Assembly (NCBI GenBank): GCA_903813345.2
Contig: CAIIXF020000001.1
Location: forward strand, 14,715,915-14,775,914
Length of the DNA: 60,000 bases
Direction of reading: 5' to 3'
From: Owenia fusiformis
Lineage: Eukaryota > Annelida > Polychaeta > Sabellida > Oweniidae
Notes under the pieces: model-generated
Told to the model about the DNA's origin: nothing
Database searches by the model: none
Seen by the model: only the letters and a program-made list of their open reading frames with translations
Program-made: the position numbers and the translations under genes
Shown: one piece after another, positions 12,344-23,350 of the stretch
How the letters are laid out: each line of letters starts with the position of its first letter
Position numbering within the stretch: position 1 is the stretch's first letter

Positions 12344-15300
12344 TCATATTTCATTTTCATTTGGCATTATACAGTTGGATGATGACACAGATTGGTCTGA
12401 TCCATTGAGAGTGTTTTCCAAGTCATCCTGTGTGAAATTTTGTATGTCAAATTGTCCAGTCTCTTCTCCTAAAGCAACCATCCCATCCTGTATAACATCT
12501 AGGTGATCCAAGCTCACTCTAAAATCACTAAAATTTGACCCATTGCTGGATAATGGTGATGTGTCAAGATGGTGTGGCTGTGTCTCTGATAAAGGAGATG
12601 TGTCAATGATGAGATTTCTACTAAAATCAGGTTGGTTCATAGCGAGAGATGTTATATCATTAAGATGGGTTCCACTCAGAGGTGACCTAGCAAATCCTGT
12701 TTGTCCTGATTTGATGAGTGGTGTGTTATAGGTGAACACAGTCTGAGCTCCTTTGACTGGAGATGTATCATATGGCTCTAGAATCACCTCTGCATTCTCA
12801 TTACTTGGGAATTCATTGACAGACATATGAATATGAGACTCTGATGCACTAGAGGTATCACTGTGAATATCTAACTGATCAATATTTGGTAGATTCGGTT
12901 CAAAGCTTGGCACATGTACATTTTGGCTGTCAGTTGTTTCACATGTATGCTGTGGACTATGGTTGTTTTCAGCTGCTACAGCTTGGAGGTGAACAGTGCT
13001 ACCAGTGGATGTTGTCTCACCTTCTTCCTCAACTTCGCAGCAGTTGTGCATCAAATCAGGATTACGTGAGCAGAACCTGGGGGTAAGAAATGTATTTTTT
13101 AATAATCCATTTATTCAGTTGAAATTTAGATTAAAATAAAAGCTCTGCAAGTCCAATGCAATACCTTGATAAAACTTTGTTTCTCTTATTTCCTCTTTCT
13201 GTTTTAATCTAGAAACTTACAGTAGCTTATAAAACATGCAAAATGTCCACACCTGTCAATTGTTACAGTTGCCGACCACTGAACACCAACTACCAAAAGC
13301 TGAACACTAACCGCCATAGGCCTAGGTTAACTACTGTAGTAATCCATACATAAAATTCATACATATGTATGGATTGCTACAGTACTTAACCTGGGCCTAT
13401 GCTAACTGCCGAATACCATCCACCCGTGGTGATGACATAAAATGATAACTATAAAGGCATTTAAAGATTGGATGGATTTTCGCTATCAATATCGTTCTTC
13501 CAACTCAAAGGTTTTACTATTGTCATAACATCATTGTAATAACTTCAGAGCTTCCAATATTGCAACTACAATTTCTCTAACTTCTAACATTGTTTAAATT
13601 TTTTCAACACATCAGCTCAGGCAACAGGTTAATTGCATAACAATATTTCATACCATTTGTCTGGAAGCTCTGATGTATTGACTCCAGGGGGCAACTTCCT
13701 CCACTTATTGCAGAGATCACATTGCACCCAGTTACTGTGGAACACTAAGATGGGGTACCTCTGACGGAAGGCACTGTGCCCAGCTTGGTAGTGATGGGAA
13801 TGGGTCTTGCGACGTTTGTAAGAGCGAGTGAGCTTTGGAAGCTGAAAAACAAATGACATTATTTTAATGCATGAAAATATTTTTGCATGATGACCTTGAA
13901 CAGTTGAAAGTATGATTTCTGTACAAAATTTAATTTTGATCAATACATGAATGACAATACAGTTTCAGTATCAACTGCATGAGATGATCATAATAGAGAT
14001 GCATTAACAAAATATTTGATAGTTTTATCAACAACAAAAAGTATTGCTGCAAGAATCTAATTGGGATACAATATACAAACATTAATAACCTAATTGGTAA
14101 TGCCACATAATTTTGAAGCATTAAAAAATCATCTTTTGTGATAAGTAGGAAAAAAGAATTAAACTTAAACCTTGCGCTTGAGTTTGGCTCTAGGTCTAAG
14201 TCGACTGGGCATTGGCTCTATGAGGTCAGCTTTTAGCTTCTTTCTTACACCTCCATACTTCCAGTCTGGATTTTCCCGTCTTCTTTCAGCCATCTCTTCT
14301 ATGAACTCCTCTCTGAAGATATGAATTACATCAAATTATGGTTAGAACTTTGTTCCATACCTGGTTATGATGAGCTTATTGGTTCATCTTGCAGGTTGAT
14401 ATAAGGAGACAATTTGACTTTAAGCCACTACAAAATGTTTTCAGAACAAAATTATTTTTACATCATCAGTCATGTCTGTATGAGTGGTTTTATTTTTTGA
14501 TCATATTCCTTTTAAATCTTACTCAAATGGTCTCTTCTCTTTGTCAGATAACTTTCTCCACTTGGATCCCAATATTCTGGATATTTCTCTGTTATCCAAG
14601 TTTGGGTGCTCTGTGGCAATGTCTTTGCGGAACTTGATAGAGAATCTAATGAAGCCATTCTTGGGTCGTTTAGGATCAACTGTTTGGAATAAACAGAAAA
14701 AGTGTCAAAAAGCAATGACAATGGACAACGAATATTGTCATGAAGTATTAAGCAGTAGTTTGATTCACTTCCATATTCAGATATTAGTTCTTTAAAGTTG
14801 AATTTTCTTGTCAACATCACAAAATATACAAATTGAAATAATTCAATTTCCATATTTCAATTACATGTACTGTATTTACAAACAATCCATTTTTCAAATT
14901 TTTTAAAGCTACACTAATCTTTGAATATGAGCATAAGTGTTCATAGTATAAAGGATGATTGAGATGTTGTACCTTAAGGCCTACCTGTGTCTGAAGCATA
15001 TTCTAGAGGGGAATGTGTGATAATGGGATGGTTCCAATGTCCCATCAAGGCTTGCTTGATCTGTTCTTGTACTACATTGATGAAGTTTGCAGCTTCATCT
15101 AACACAGTTTCCTATAAATGAAAGCAGACAGTGAAATCAAAATAAATCTAGAAAGGTAGGTACTTATCTCAGAACAATACTGATCCAGCATGTGCACTTT
15201 CTTCAGTAAATGAATCACAAATGAATACTAATTGTGCAGCCATTCATAAACTATCATGCAGATTTATGATAAAACTTTCCATCAACTAATAAGCATATTT

Positions 15301-16291
15301 AATATATTGTATGAATAAATTCTACTTGATGTAATAACTCATTTACCTTTGTTATTGGAGATATGTTTGGTATGTATGGGATATTGCACCTTGCCTTTGG
15401 TACTAATGTATTGCGAAGTCGTGTTATTGCAGATTGACTTTCTATGTCCCTTTCTTCAAGCTGCACCTAAAGACAAAAAAATAAAACATTTCTTTGTTAA
15501 TATCAAATGAAATTGATCTTCCAAGATGCCTAAAAATTAGGTGACAAATGCAAGAATAAAGTTACAGTATACTTATATGGAAATGACCATGAGTCCATGA
15601 CACATTTATGCTTCATAATCAAACAAAAAAGTTGGTGTCACCAACTTCGTTTAGAAAACATTTTGATCCCTATGTTCAGGAATAAGAGAGTGGGTGAAAA
15701 AGAGACCATCAGATTTTTTAAATTTGCACACTGTAAAGTTAAAAAATTATAATCAATTTTAAGAAAATAAAAATCTTAATCACCATCTTCAATTTTTTGT
15801 ATATTTTGTCTCTATGTATTCACAAAAATGTGATCGGCACCAACAATGATGCATCTGATGCAAGCACAATACAAATGTGTATCACATTGTATTAAAAAAA
15901 ACAATAGTAGATTCCTTCCTTACCTCAGTAGTTTCATTTCCTGTATGTAAGTGGCCAAATTCTTCATCAACAATCACATATGGGTGATGCTCAAGTTTGA
16001 TATTTTGCTCACTCTTTGGATCATATGAATTAGTAGATGCTGCCTCTGCAATAGTTGGAGATGGAAAACTTAAATCTAGAGGACATTTAGCTGCTGCTAC
16101 TGGAGCTGATGCATCCAGTCCACTGTCCTGACTCTCAGTCTGGTCTGCTTGTCTGCCATCAACTGGATCTGTGGGACTATAAGGACTGCAGTCCAGTTGG
16201 GACAGTTCTTTGAAAAAATCCTCCTCACCAAAATCATCATGCACATCATCTGCTGTAGCTTCTGCCTCTTCTGGCGCTGTTTGAATGGGAT
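12344..16291 (-). CDS. HLH-like / HMG-box / CW zinc-finger nuclear protein (5' end unresolved)
   Basis: Seven coding exons join in frame: 16291-15924, 15466-15347, 15111-14985, 14679-14523, 14312-14171, 13841-13654 and 13076-12344 (stop), giving about 611 residues. In order: an acidic N-terminal region ([14 protein letters not shown]); a helix-loop-helix-like segment at about 127-190 ([16 protein letters not shown], loop, [20 protein letters not shown]) with no clear basic region in front; an HMG box at about 207-278 ([19 protein letters not shown], then [14 protein letters not shown]); a basic region; and a CW zinc finger at about 343-388. The CW finger has W343, C346, C349, W352, W368, C370 and C381, with KWRKLP between. 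The tail is Ser/Thr-rich with repeated TSPLS motifs. CW domains bind histone H3 methylated at K4, and HMG boxes bind DNA. HLH plus HMG recalls the meiotic regulators MEIOSIN and STRA8, but this is a tentative link from memory. The first exon (ending in phase 1) was not found. An unspliced ATG at 16391 is an alternative. Confidence 0.8.
13230..13440. repeat. Dispersed repeat with embedded hairpin in the last intron of the HMG/CW gene
   Basis: ATGCAAAATGTCCACACCTG, GTTACA and GAACACCAACTACC resemble the copy at 11525-11645. Inside is an inverted pair, TAGGTTAACTACTGTAGTAA (about 13321-13340) and a matching arm near 13372-13400, separated by an AT-rich loop centred on ATACATATGTAT. It is probably a small foldback element inserted in an older repeat. 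Confidence 0.5.
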
Positions 16292-17199
16292 CTAAAACAA
16301 AAGTCTGTAAGCAGTAGATGTTTTCTTTCCACCACCCTCCAAATTTCAGTTCAATACCATTGAAACAGCGACCCCTGAGACGTAAGAGCAAGTTGTAACA
16401 GCTCAGCTGTGGTGGGGTGACTCTTATGGCTCTAGTAGAGCATCACCCCCCCCCCCCCCTCTAACCAAACCAGTCTGACCCATTTTTTTATTAGTCGAAT
16501 CTGAAATGCCATAGATCTACAATGTCAAGAGGAGACAGTGGTGGATCCAGGGTAGGGATGCGTGCCCCCCCTCCCTGGGCCAGAAAGGTTTTAACTTCTT
16601 TCAAGTGTGATGAGATGACGGAAATGCAGAATCAGCTCATTCTAGCGAAATGCATGTCATGGACAGAACAGTGGTTGAATTCTACAATCCATGCTTTGGG
16701 ATTTAAAGTTAGTAAAAAGACTGTTACTATTTATTACCAGGTGACTGACATAATGGCCATGAATTTATCTGAACTGCTGACTCAGCCAGTGACTGACACT
16801 GACGCACCTGAAACACATTCTTTAGACCAATGTTTAGACACCTACCGTTTGCGCTTTGCCATTCTGTTTGCTCCATTTTATACTACAATGTGTCACAATA
16901 CTTTATCGCAAACATATTAAAAGGATAAATCCGTGCAACAGCTATAAATAAAGATCATGAGAGGATAGACATGTCTACAGCCAGAAGGGCAGACGACGCT
17001 AAAATATGGGTCATGACAAACAATGTATGTTCTGATATTACACTTTGAGACAAATACACATAATAATCATAATATATTTTGAGAGTATAACCTTTTTTAT
17101 AAACTTTGATAATAGCATCTCTTATAATAGAGACGAAATTGAGATTACGAGAAGTGAAAGAAACTAAACGAGCTAATCTTAGATACAGTCTGTCACAAT
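16292..17199. promoter_or_regulatory. Head-to-head intergenic region between the HMG/CW gene and TRAPPC5
   Basis: This interval separates the first identified exon of the minus-strand gene from the TRAPPC5 start. It should hold both promoters and the missing 5' exon of the minus-strand gene. It contains a C homopolymer near 16447-16461 and a GTGGTGGATCCAGG motif near 16540, which resembles a common hAT-type transposon end. The open frame at 16522-16920 has no recognisable domain and is probably chance. Confidence 0.4.
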
Positions 17200-17224
17200 C
17201 ACGTGACCTGCATTCAAAATGGCG
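17200..17224 (+). promoter_or_regulatory. CACGTGACC plus AAAATGGCG start-site module of TRAPPC5
   Basis: CACGTGACC (17200-17208) is an E-box of the USF/MAX-type class. AAAATGGCG (17216-17224) resembles a YY1 core and contains the TRAPPC5 start codon at 17219. The same pair in the same order occurs at 40196-40223 between UBXN4 and STARD3. The factors are inferred from motif similarity only. Confidence 0.4.
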
Positions 17225-20200
17225 TCAACACAGAAAACAAAACCGAGTGTTTTGGATCGTCCTTTGAGCAAGGGCAAATCAGAGGTATGCATGGTTTTTA
17301 CCACTTGTTCTGTTAGTTTTAATTAAACATAGCAACGAAGATTAATTATACTTATTCATTTTTCAGATCAACCTGAGCACGTTTGCTCTATTGTTCTCTG
17401 AAATCGTGCAATATTGTCAAAATAGAGTGGCCACAGTTCCTGAACTCCAAAATAAGTAAGTCATTCATGGAATGTATAGATCACAGGCACCTAAACAGAT
17501 AGTAGAATGGACTGAAGTGGCTATTTCCTTGGTACACAGACAGTGAGGGTGGATTTTCTTTTCGGAACATCTACACGTACTACAGCCCATTTCACTGGAG
17601 ACCCTATCTGTTGCAAGACTTATGCCTGGCACAACCGTTACTTAGTTTGCACAAAGCTATCTCCTGAGAGATAGCTTTGCATATGTTGATATTCCCAGTC
17701 CTTTATAAAGGTCAAGAGGGGGAGAAACCTCAGGGTTCAAAAAGATGACATTCACTTATAATGTAATCTGTATTGAGATGACATCGTCGCTGATTGGTTT
17801 AGCGAGTCAATCGTTGATTGGTTTAAAACTAGGTCAGTTTGAAAACTTTGAAAACCAGGATGGAGAAGAGGGGGAGAAACCCCAGGGTCAAAGATGACAT
17901 ATGCTTATAATGTAATTCTGTATTGAGATGACATCGTTGCTGATTGGTTTAGCGAGTCGATCATTGATTGGTTTAAATCTAGGTCAATTTAAAAACTTTG
18001 AAAACCAAAATGGAGGGTAATTACTTCCGGGAAAGGAGGTGCGCGAAGGAGGAAATCGTATGTCATCAATTGAATCGTGGGGTTTTACCTCCTCTTAAGA
18101 TGGAGGGAAGTATAAATATACATACTTCCGGGAAAGGAGATGCGCGAAGGAGGAAATCGTATGTCATCAATTGAATCATGGGGTTTTCCCTGCTCTTATA
18201 AAGGTCTTTTTTAAAAATGTAAGAAATCTTGGAAACATTTACCCCACTTCAGTCGATGCATAACATTCTAAAGTATCATTTTTCTAACCATATCGAGCTA
18301 GCTGGAGTCGGGAGACAGGGTAATTGACGAAAAATGTTGAAGAGTTGATAATTTTCAAGATGGCTTCTCAGGAAGTTGGGTATTGCGCATGCGCTTCCAT
18401 GCCATGAGATTTCCGCTTCCAGTTACACGTATGCGCATAGGCAAGACTTCCTGGTCAGACATGGAAAATAACAAGTTCCAAATAGATTTATCATCAATTA
18501 TTTTTGTCACTTCCTGTTTTGTCATTTCCTGTTAAGTATCATGGCACCTTAAGCCTGATATGACAGTCAAAATGGTTGCAAGGCCTGTTATGACTGTGGT
18601 AATGTTAGAGCCTGATATGACCGTAACAATGGTTGCAAGGCCTGTCATGACTGTGGTAATGTTAAAGCACAATATGACCATGAAAATGGTTATATAATTG
18701 ATATTTAGTAGCATGAGAATACTGTTATGAAAAATTTCATCGTTTATCTACCTTAAATATGTAAATCTAGACTAGATCTACTACTACTACTTTAACTCAT
18801 AATTCATTTTCACAAACTATAATTCTAATCTCATTCAATAACGTGAACATTGTCACGGCCATATCAGGGTTTAACATTACCACGGTCATGATGCGCCTTA
18901 CAACCATTGCCACAGTCATATAAGGCTTTGATATTACCACGGTCATGACAGGCCTTGCATAATTATAGCATTGTCACGGTCATATCAGGCTTTAACATTA
19001 CCATGGTCATGACAGGCCTTGCAATATAATATAGCATTGTCACGGTTATACCAGGCTTTCACGATAACAATACCACGGTCATGGCAGGATCCTTGCGAAA
19101 CTTAAAAACACTTAATAACATGGTGTCGGTTGTGCCAGGCATAAGTCTTGCAATAGATAGCATGTGTTTCACTGTTTTATTTCGTCAGTAGATCTAGAAC
19201 CCCAAAAATAAGAAATCAGGAGACCATTGTGCAATAATACATGGAAAAGTATATTCATATTGTACATGAATGACATTTGTATATTTCAGATTATTTAGTT
19301 TTTAGTGCAATAAGCCAATGCCGTCTTGTAATTTAAAGGATTTCAGCCATGTTTATCTTTTTGAAAATACTATGGCAGAGAAGCATCAAAATATAAGAGG
19401 CCACATACTTTATTAGCCAAACTAGAAGCAATCCAAGACATACAAATGTCATAATATGAACAAAAGGAATATATTTTTCCATATATTATTGCACAATGAT
19501 TTTTTGATTTCTTTTTTAGGTTTTACTGACGAAATAAAACAATGAAATGGGCTGTAGTATGTTCTGGTGCCTTTGGTTTACAGTATGCTATATATTATGC
19601 TTATAATTATTATACTTTATGGCTTTCATGACCAATTATGGCAATTATGAAACACTTATTCCCCATTGTGTTATAGGGCCTATATCAAAATGTACCTGCA
19701 CGACCACGACCAGTGTCTATGACAGCCCAGTTATAAATCCTTACGAACCTACCGCCCTGACCTTTTCTCAACCAATCAGCGAACTGGAAGGAACACTCGC
19801 TAAATGCATACTCATTAACTATACGATGACATCAGAAGAAATGATCAAACATAGAAATTCATCTGTATTTCGAAGACAAATTCTGATTGGCTCAGTGAGC
19901 TCAGAGATTTATTGTAAACTGAAGAAGTGAAGACACTGCTCTCTTTTAAGTAAGGAAGTCGAACAAACACAAAGGGCACCTGAACACCTCTCCATTCCAT
20001 CCTTGGCTGCAAGAGTTTTGATATACTGTACTCCCAGTATTTTCCGTGTGCGATTTAGTTTGGCCTAAGGGATCGATTAGGCGAATGTTGGTCCATCCAT
20101 TGAGCCATCCGTTGGTCTGTCTGTTTGTCCGTCTGTCAACATTGGCCGCACAAATTACTGTAAAACTGCTATTGTTTTAAGCCAAATCTACATTCATTCT

Positions 20201-22972
20201 ATGTATATTCATTTACTTATAGCTTATTGTTTAGTATGTTTACAAATGTCTTATTTTATGCATTATTCAGGTTATCAGAGATGGGTCAGCATGTTGGGGT
20301 CAAAATCTTGGACATTATTCTCATTAGGGAGAGAGGCTTCAAGCGAGAAGTGAAACTTTTAAACATGCTTCTATTCATCAAGTCAAATGTTTGGAAGGTA
20401 AGTTACAAAGAAGTATATAGGACCATCTGGGTCAGTTACTCCTCCAGCCCTTCTCTCAAGAGAACAGTTTGCTTTAAGATATCAGATTGACTTTCTGATT
20501 TGACTCTCATATATCTCCAAATTCGATCCCAGCTTTATTTCTCTGAAGATGCAAAACAGTTGGATACTAATCCACAGTTTCCACACCCATCTTAAAATTG
20601 TATGAATCACATTTATTTTTTATTTAAAGTAATAATGCACATGTTATATGGTTTCTATTCTCTAATTTTGTATACAATGAACAAATTCAAAATTCACAAG
20701 TTGAAATACGAATATATGCCTCAATCATTGGCAAGTACTGTAGATTAGGTTAATTTGGCGCTACTTAATTTGGTGATTTTGCCATTTTTGGCATATTCGC
20801 GGCTATTTAATTTGGCGGATATGAAAAAAAATTTAATTAACTTACGTGTTGTTTGCGAATTACCATGTAAATGGGCATGTTTGGCTATATATGTTCATTT
20901 TTTCTTTTGAGGACCACTGGCGATATTCACCACATTTGTACATTTTTGTGAGATCATCCTTTACATTAAGCACCTCGATCGATGCTGCTACTTTACTGCG
21001 CTTTTCCTTTTTAGTTTTTGAGTATTAATGAGTGACTGACCAGTTCTGAGGCAATTTATGAGAGACATTTTTTCATATTTTTGGAAAAAAAACTAAACTG
21101 GAAGTGACCTTAATACACTGGACGAAATACCCTAGATAATTCCCGGGGATCATTCTAAATTTTGGCGAAGATTTATATTGGCGAATTTTTCAATTTCACA
21201 AAATTAAAGCGTGCGCCAAATTAACCCAATCTACAGTACCCAGACATTGGATATAATGGATAATATTTGAGGATATCTGTATTTATTTATGAGCATTGCT
21301 ATACATGTATTTATGTTTGATTTATTTTCAGTCTCTGTTTGGAAAGGAAGCTGACAAACTAGAACATGCAAATGATGATGAAAAGACATGTATCTTTTTA
21401 CAAAAATATTAATACAAATGAGAGATAAATGGAAATAATTTTTGATTTGACAAAACAAATGGGCTTAATATTTGTTGTATTGATTCATTAGAGTAGAGGG
21501 ACTCAATGTATGCCTTCCTTTTACGACAATTAACTACATGGACAACATTGCCTCCTTTGTTCTCTACTAGAATGAAATGACATCTTTTTAATTTTATTGA
21601 ATAAAAATCTAAAATGTTCTTTGAAAGCAATACAGCATTCTTTCCACCATTTATCTTTGGGGACAACAAATTGCTAATTTATTGATTTACAGTAGATTCA
21701 AACATATCACTTCAGTTCATGAAGTTGGAAGAATTTTGATAAGATTTGATATTGACAATCATAAAAATTTCATTTTAAAGGCAACAGCCAGCATAAGAAT
21801 GAAGACTGATGATGTTGTATTCCTTGACAAATCTCAGATTACATAATAGAAAAAGAACCTTTAGTGAATAAATTCATATCAGTGCCTAAGGATAAAAGTA
21901 AGTTTTGACAGAATACTTGTATAATGTTTGCATAATTGAAAATAGTATTTATTATGTCACCACCAGAAGTGATGACATTGTTATAGTCTCCAAATTTTTC
22001 TGCATCTGTAACAAATGGCAGGTGGTGACATTTTGCATGTTAATGCCTTGTTATCTATTATTACAACATCATTGTGTAGCAAGAATAGATATAGTGTATG
22101 TACAGTGTATTAAAAATAGTACAATTCACATAATCTACACCTCCCATCCTGTTTGGAGTAACTTCATCACATTCACATCAATGTGCAATGTTTTCCTCAA
22201 CAAAATCTGACCCCTGATAAATAACAATAATTTGTGACATAATTACACATTGATATTTGATCTAAATACTGTAGATTCTATGAAGCTTCGCCAGTTAGTA
22301 GCATAATGAGAGAGTCACAAGAGCTTGATGCAAGACTAGCTATAATAACTTGTCAACTGACATGTTTCTCTCTTCCAGGTAGCCTTAATTGTGCAGCATT
22401 TACAGCTGGTATCATTGAGTCCATTCTTAATGGATGTAATTTTGTAAGTATAATTAAACGAACTAATTGTCAAAGAATTGATTCATAGACATTCAAAAGA
22501 TACTGTATAATCGCACCTAATCTGAAAAATATTTTTATTTCTTTGGCAATGTTAAAATTGTGGCATCCTCCTTTAGTAGATGAGACATAATAATTCTTAT
22601 TTGTATCTGAAAAATGTCATTAATAATACTAAGATCAAGAGAAAACCCCTTCCTTTATTATGTGTGAACTATGGCTTTGTCAGTTATACATTTGCGAGAG
22701 ACTTTGAAAGGATAAAGACAAAGGGGGCGTGATTATCGCGATGGACAATGTACATGATATTGGAAGCTTATATTCCCAAATTTTTATCAAAATTCTATCT
22801 AAATTCAGATATATTTGTAAAAATGATTGCTGACAATCAAATGTAATAAAATGAATTATTTCTTTCTTTTTAGCCTGCAAAGGTAACAGCTCACTGGCAT
22901 AAAGGGACAACATTTATGATCAAGTTTGAAGAATCAGTTATTATAAGAGATAAAGCCGTTGAAGGCAGATAA
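17219..22972 (+). CDS. TRAPPC5: Trafficking protein particle complex subunit 5 (TRAPPC5/Trs31/Bet3-family)
   Basis: Seven exons join in frame: 17219-17284, 17367-17455, 20271-20397, 21332-21389, 21838-21897, 22379-22443 and 22874-22972 (TAA), total 187 codons against about 188 in vertebrates. Recognisable conserved blocks are LSTFALLFSEIVQYCQNRV, REVKLLNMLLFIKSNVWK, LFGKEADKLEHANDDEKTYY, the SVPKD loop, SLNCAAFTAGIIESIL, and the C-terminal VTAHWHKGTTFMIKFEE block ending AVEGR. TRAPPC5 is a core subunit of the TRAPP complexes, which act as Rab GTPase exchange factors at the ER-Golgi. The protein is a Bet3-like fold that pairs with other small subunits. All introns are GT-AG. Introns 2 and 3 carry mobile elements that do not disturb the exons. 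Confidence in identity is high because every exon contributes a conserved block. Confidence 0.95.
17590..19174. mobile_element. Non-autonomous element with 8-bp target duplication (hAT-like), copy A
   Basis: TTTCACTG stands directly outside both ends (17590-17597 and 19167-19174), so the element is 17598-19166. One end reads GAGACCCTATCTGTTGCAAG and the other, inverted, CACATGCTATCTATTGCAAG. Inner sequence is full of repeated GGTCATGACAGGCCTTGCA and AACATTACCACGGTCAT motifs in both orientations. The same element lies at 38381-39794 in opposite orientation. The 8-bp duplication suggests the hAT superfamily. No transposase is encoded. It lies in TRAPPC5 intron 2. Confidence 0.75.
17703..18206. 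mobile_element. Insertion within copy A, built of two pairs of direct repeats
   Basis: TTATAAAGGTC occurs on both sides (17703-17713 and 18196-18206). Between them lie two copies of a unit of about 150 bp beginning GAGGGGGAGAAACC (near 17716 and 17868) and two copies of a unit of about 115 bp containing ACTTCCGGGAAAGGAG (near 18024 and 18126). Copy B of the host element lacks this block, so it is a secondary insertion. Its class is unknown. Confidence 0.55.
20736..21238. mobile_element. TA-flanked MITE with CTGTAGATT ends
   Basis: TA at 20736-20737 and 21237-21238. Ends CTGTAGATTAGGTTAATTTG and its inverse CAAATTAACCCAATCTACAG. The interior (499 bp) has several TTTGGCG motifs and no gene. 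It sits in TRAPPC5 intron 3. It is similar in design and size to the element at 41549-42040. Confidence 0.7.
21958..22080 (+). repeat. Dispersed repeat, copy 3 (TTTTGCATGTTA family)
   Basis: ACAAATGGCAGGTGG, TTTTGCATGTTA and ATGCCTTGTT appear in this order, matching 55720-55790 directly and 11525-11645 in reverse. It lies in TRAPPC5 intron 5. Confidence 0.5.
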
Positions 22973-23350
22973 CCCTACTAGGAGGAACATGACAATGTCT
23001 TGGCTTATCATTTGCAATCAACTGAGTGAAATGAAATACAGGACAAATATTGCAGTTGCAATTTAAAAAGGTGGCGACGGAAGGACTCTCATGAAGGAAT
23101 GTGTTTCTAGTGAATGGAGCTATTTTGGAAGTGTTCATTGTGACTAATTTTGTGATAGATTGTACTTTTCAACAAAAGAAAGGAATTTCAAGAAATGGGA
23201 GTGACAAGAGAATTGAACATTGAAAGATATCAGTGCTTTCCGATGATGTTTGTCCCTTAGGCTTCAGAATGAGTTGAAACCAAGTAATACTTGTATTATA
23301 TTTAATGTAAGCATTTGTAACAAAATAAAGGATGTTTTTGTATAAAAGTC
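22973..23350 (+). other. 3' UTR of TRAPPC5 with poly(A) signal
   Basis: AATAAA at 23324-23329 (context ACAAAATAAAGGATG) is followed by T/G-rich sequence, giving a 3' UTR of about 370 nt. Confidence 0.6.

Larger units (their letters stand above)
17566..19560. mobile_element. Hairpin MITE interrupted by element copy A
   Basis: Ignoring the insertion at 17598-19174, the left arm (about 17566-17597 continuing 19175-19257) pairs with an inverted right arm (about 19458-19560). ACTACAGCCCATTTCACTG and TTTTATTTCGTCAGTA pair with TACTGACGAAATAAAACAAT and GAAATGGGCTGTAGTA, and CATTGTGCAATAAT pairs with ATTATTGCACAATG. Copy A therefore inserted in the left arm of an older foldback element. Confidence 0.6.

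Noticed and set aside
14389-14795. Plus-strand open frames over the HMG-box exon
   Set aside because: Shadows of the minus-strand HMG exon, which has matching splice sites and a conserved domain.
16522-16920. 132-codon plus-strand open frame upstream of TRAPPC5
   Set aside because: No recognisable domain, starts in a GC-rich repeat-like stretch, no splice or poly(A) support.
19619-19930. 103-codon open frame in TRAPPC5 intron 2
   Set aside because: No family resemblance and no transcript signals; probably chance.
22306-22488. 60-codon open frame
   Set aside because: Contains TRAPPC5 exon 6 in frame but starts and ends in introns; not a separate gene.
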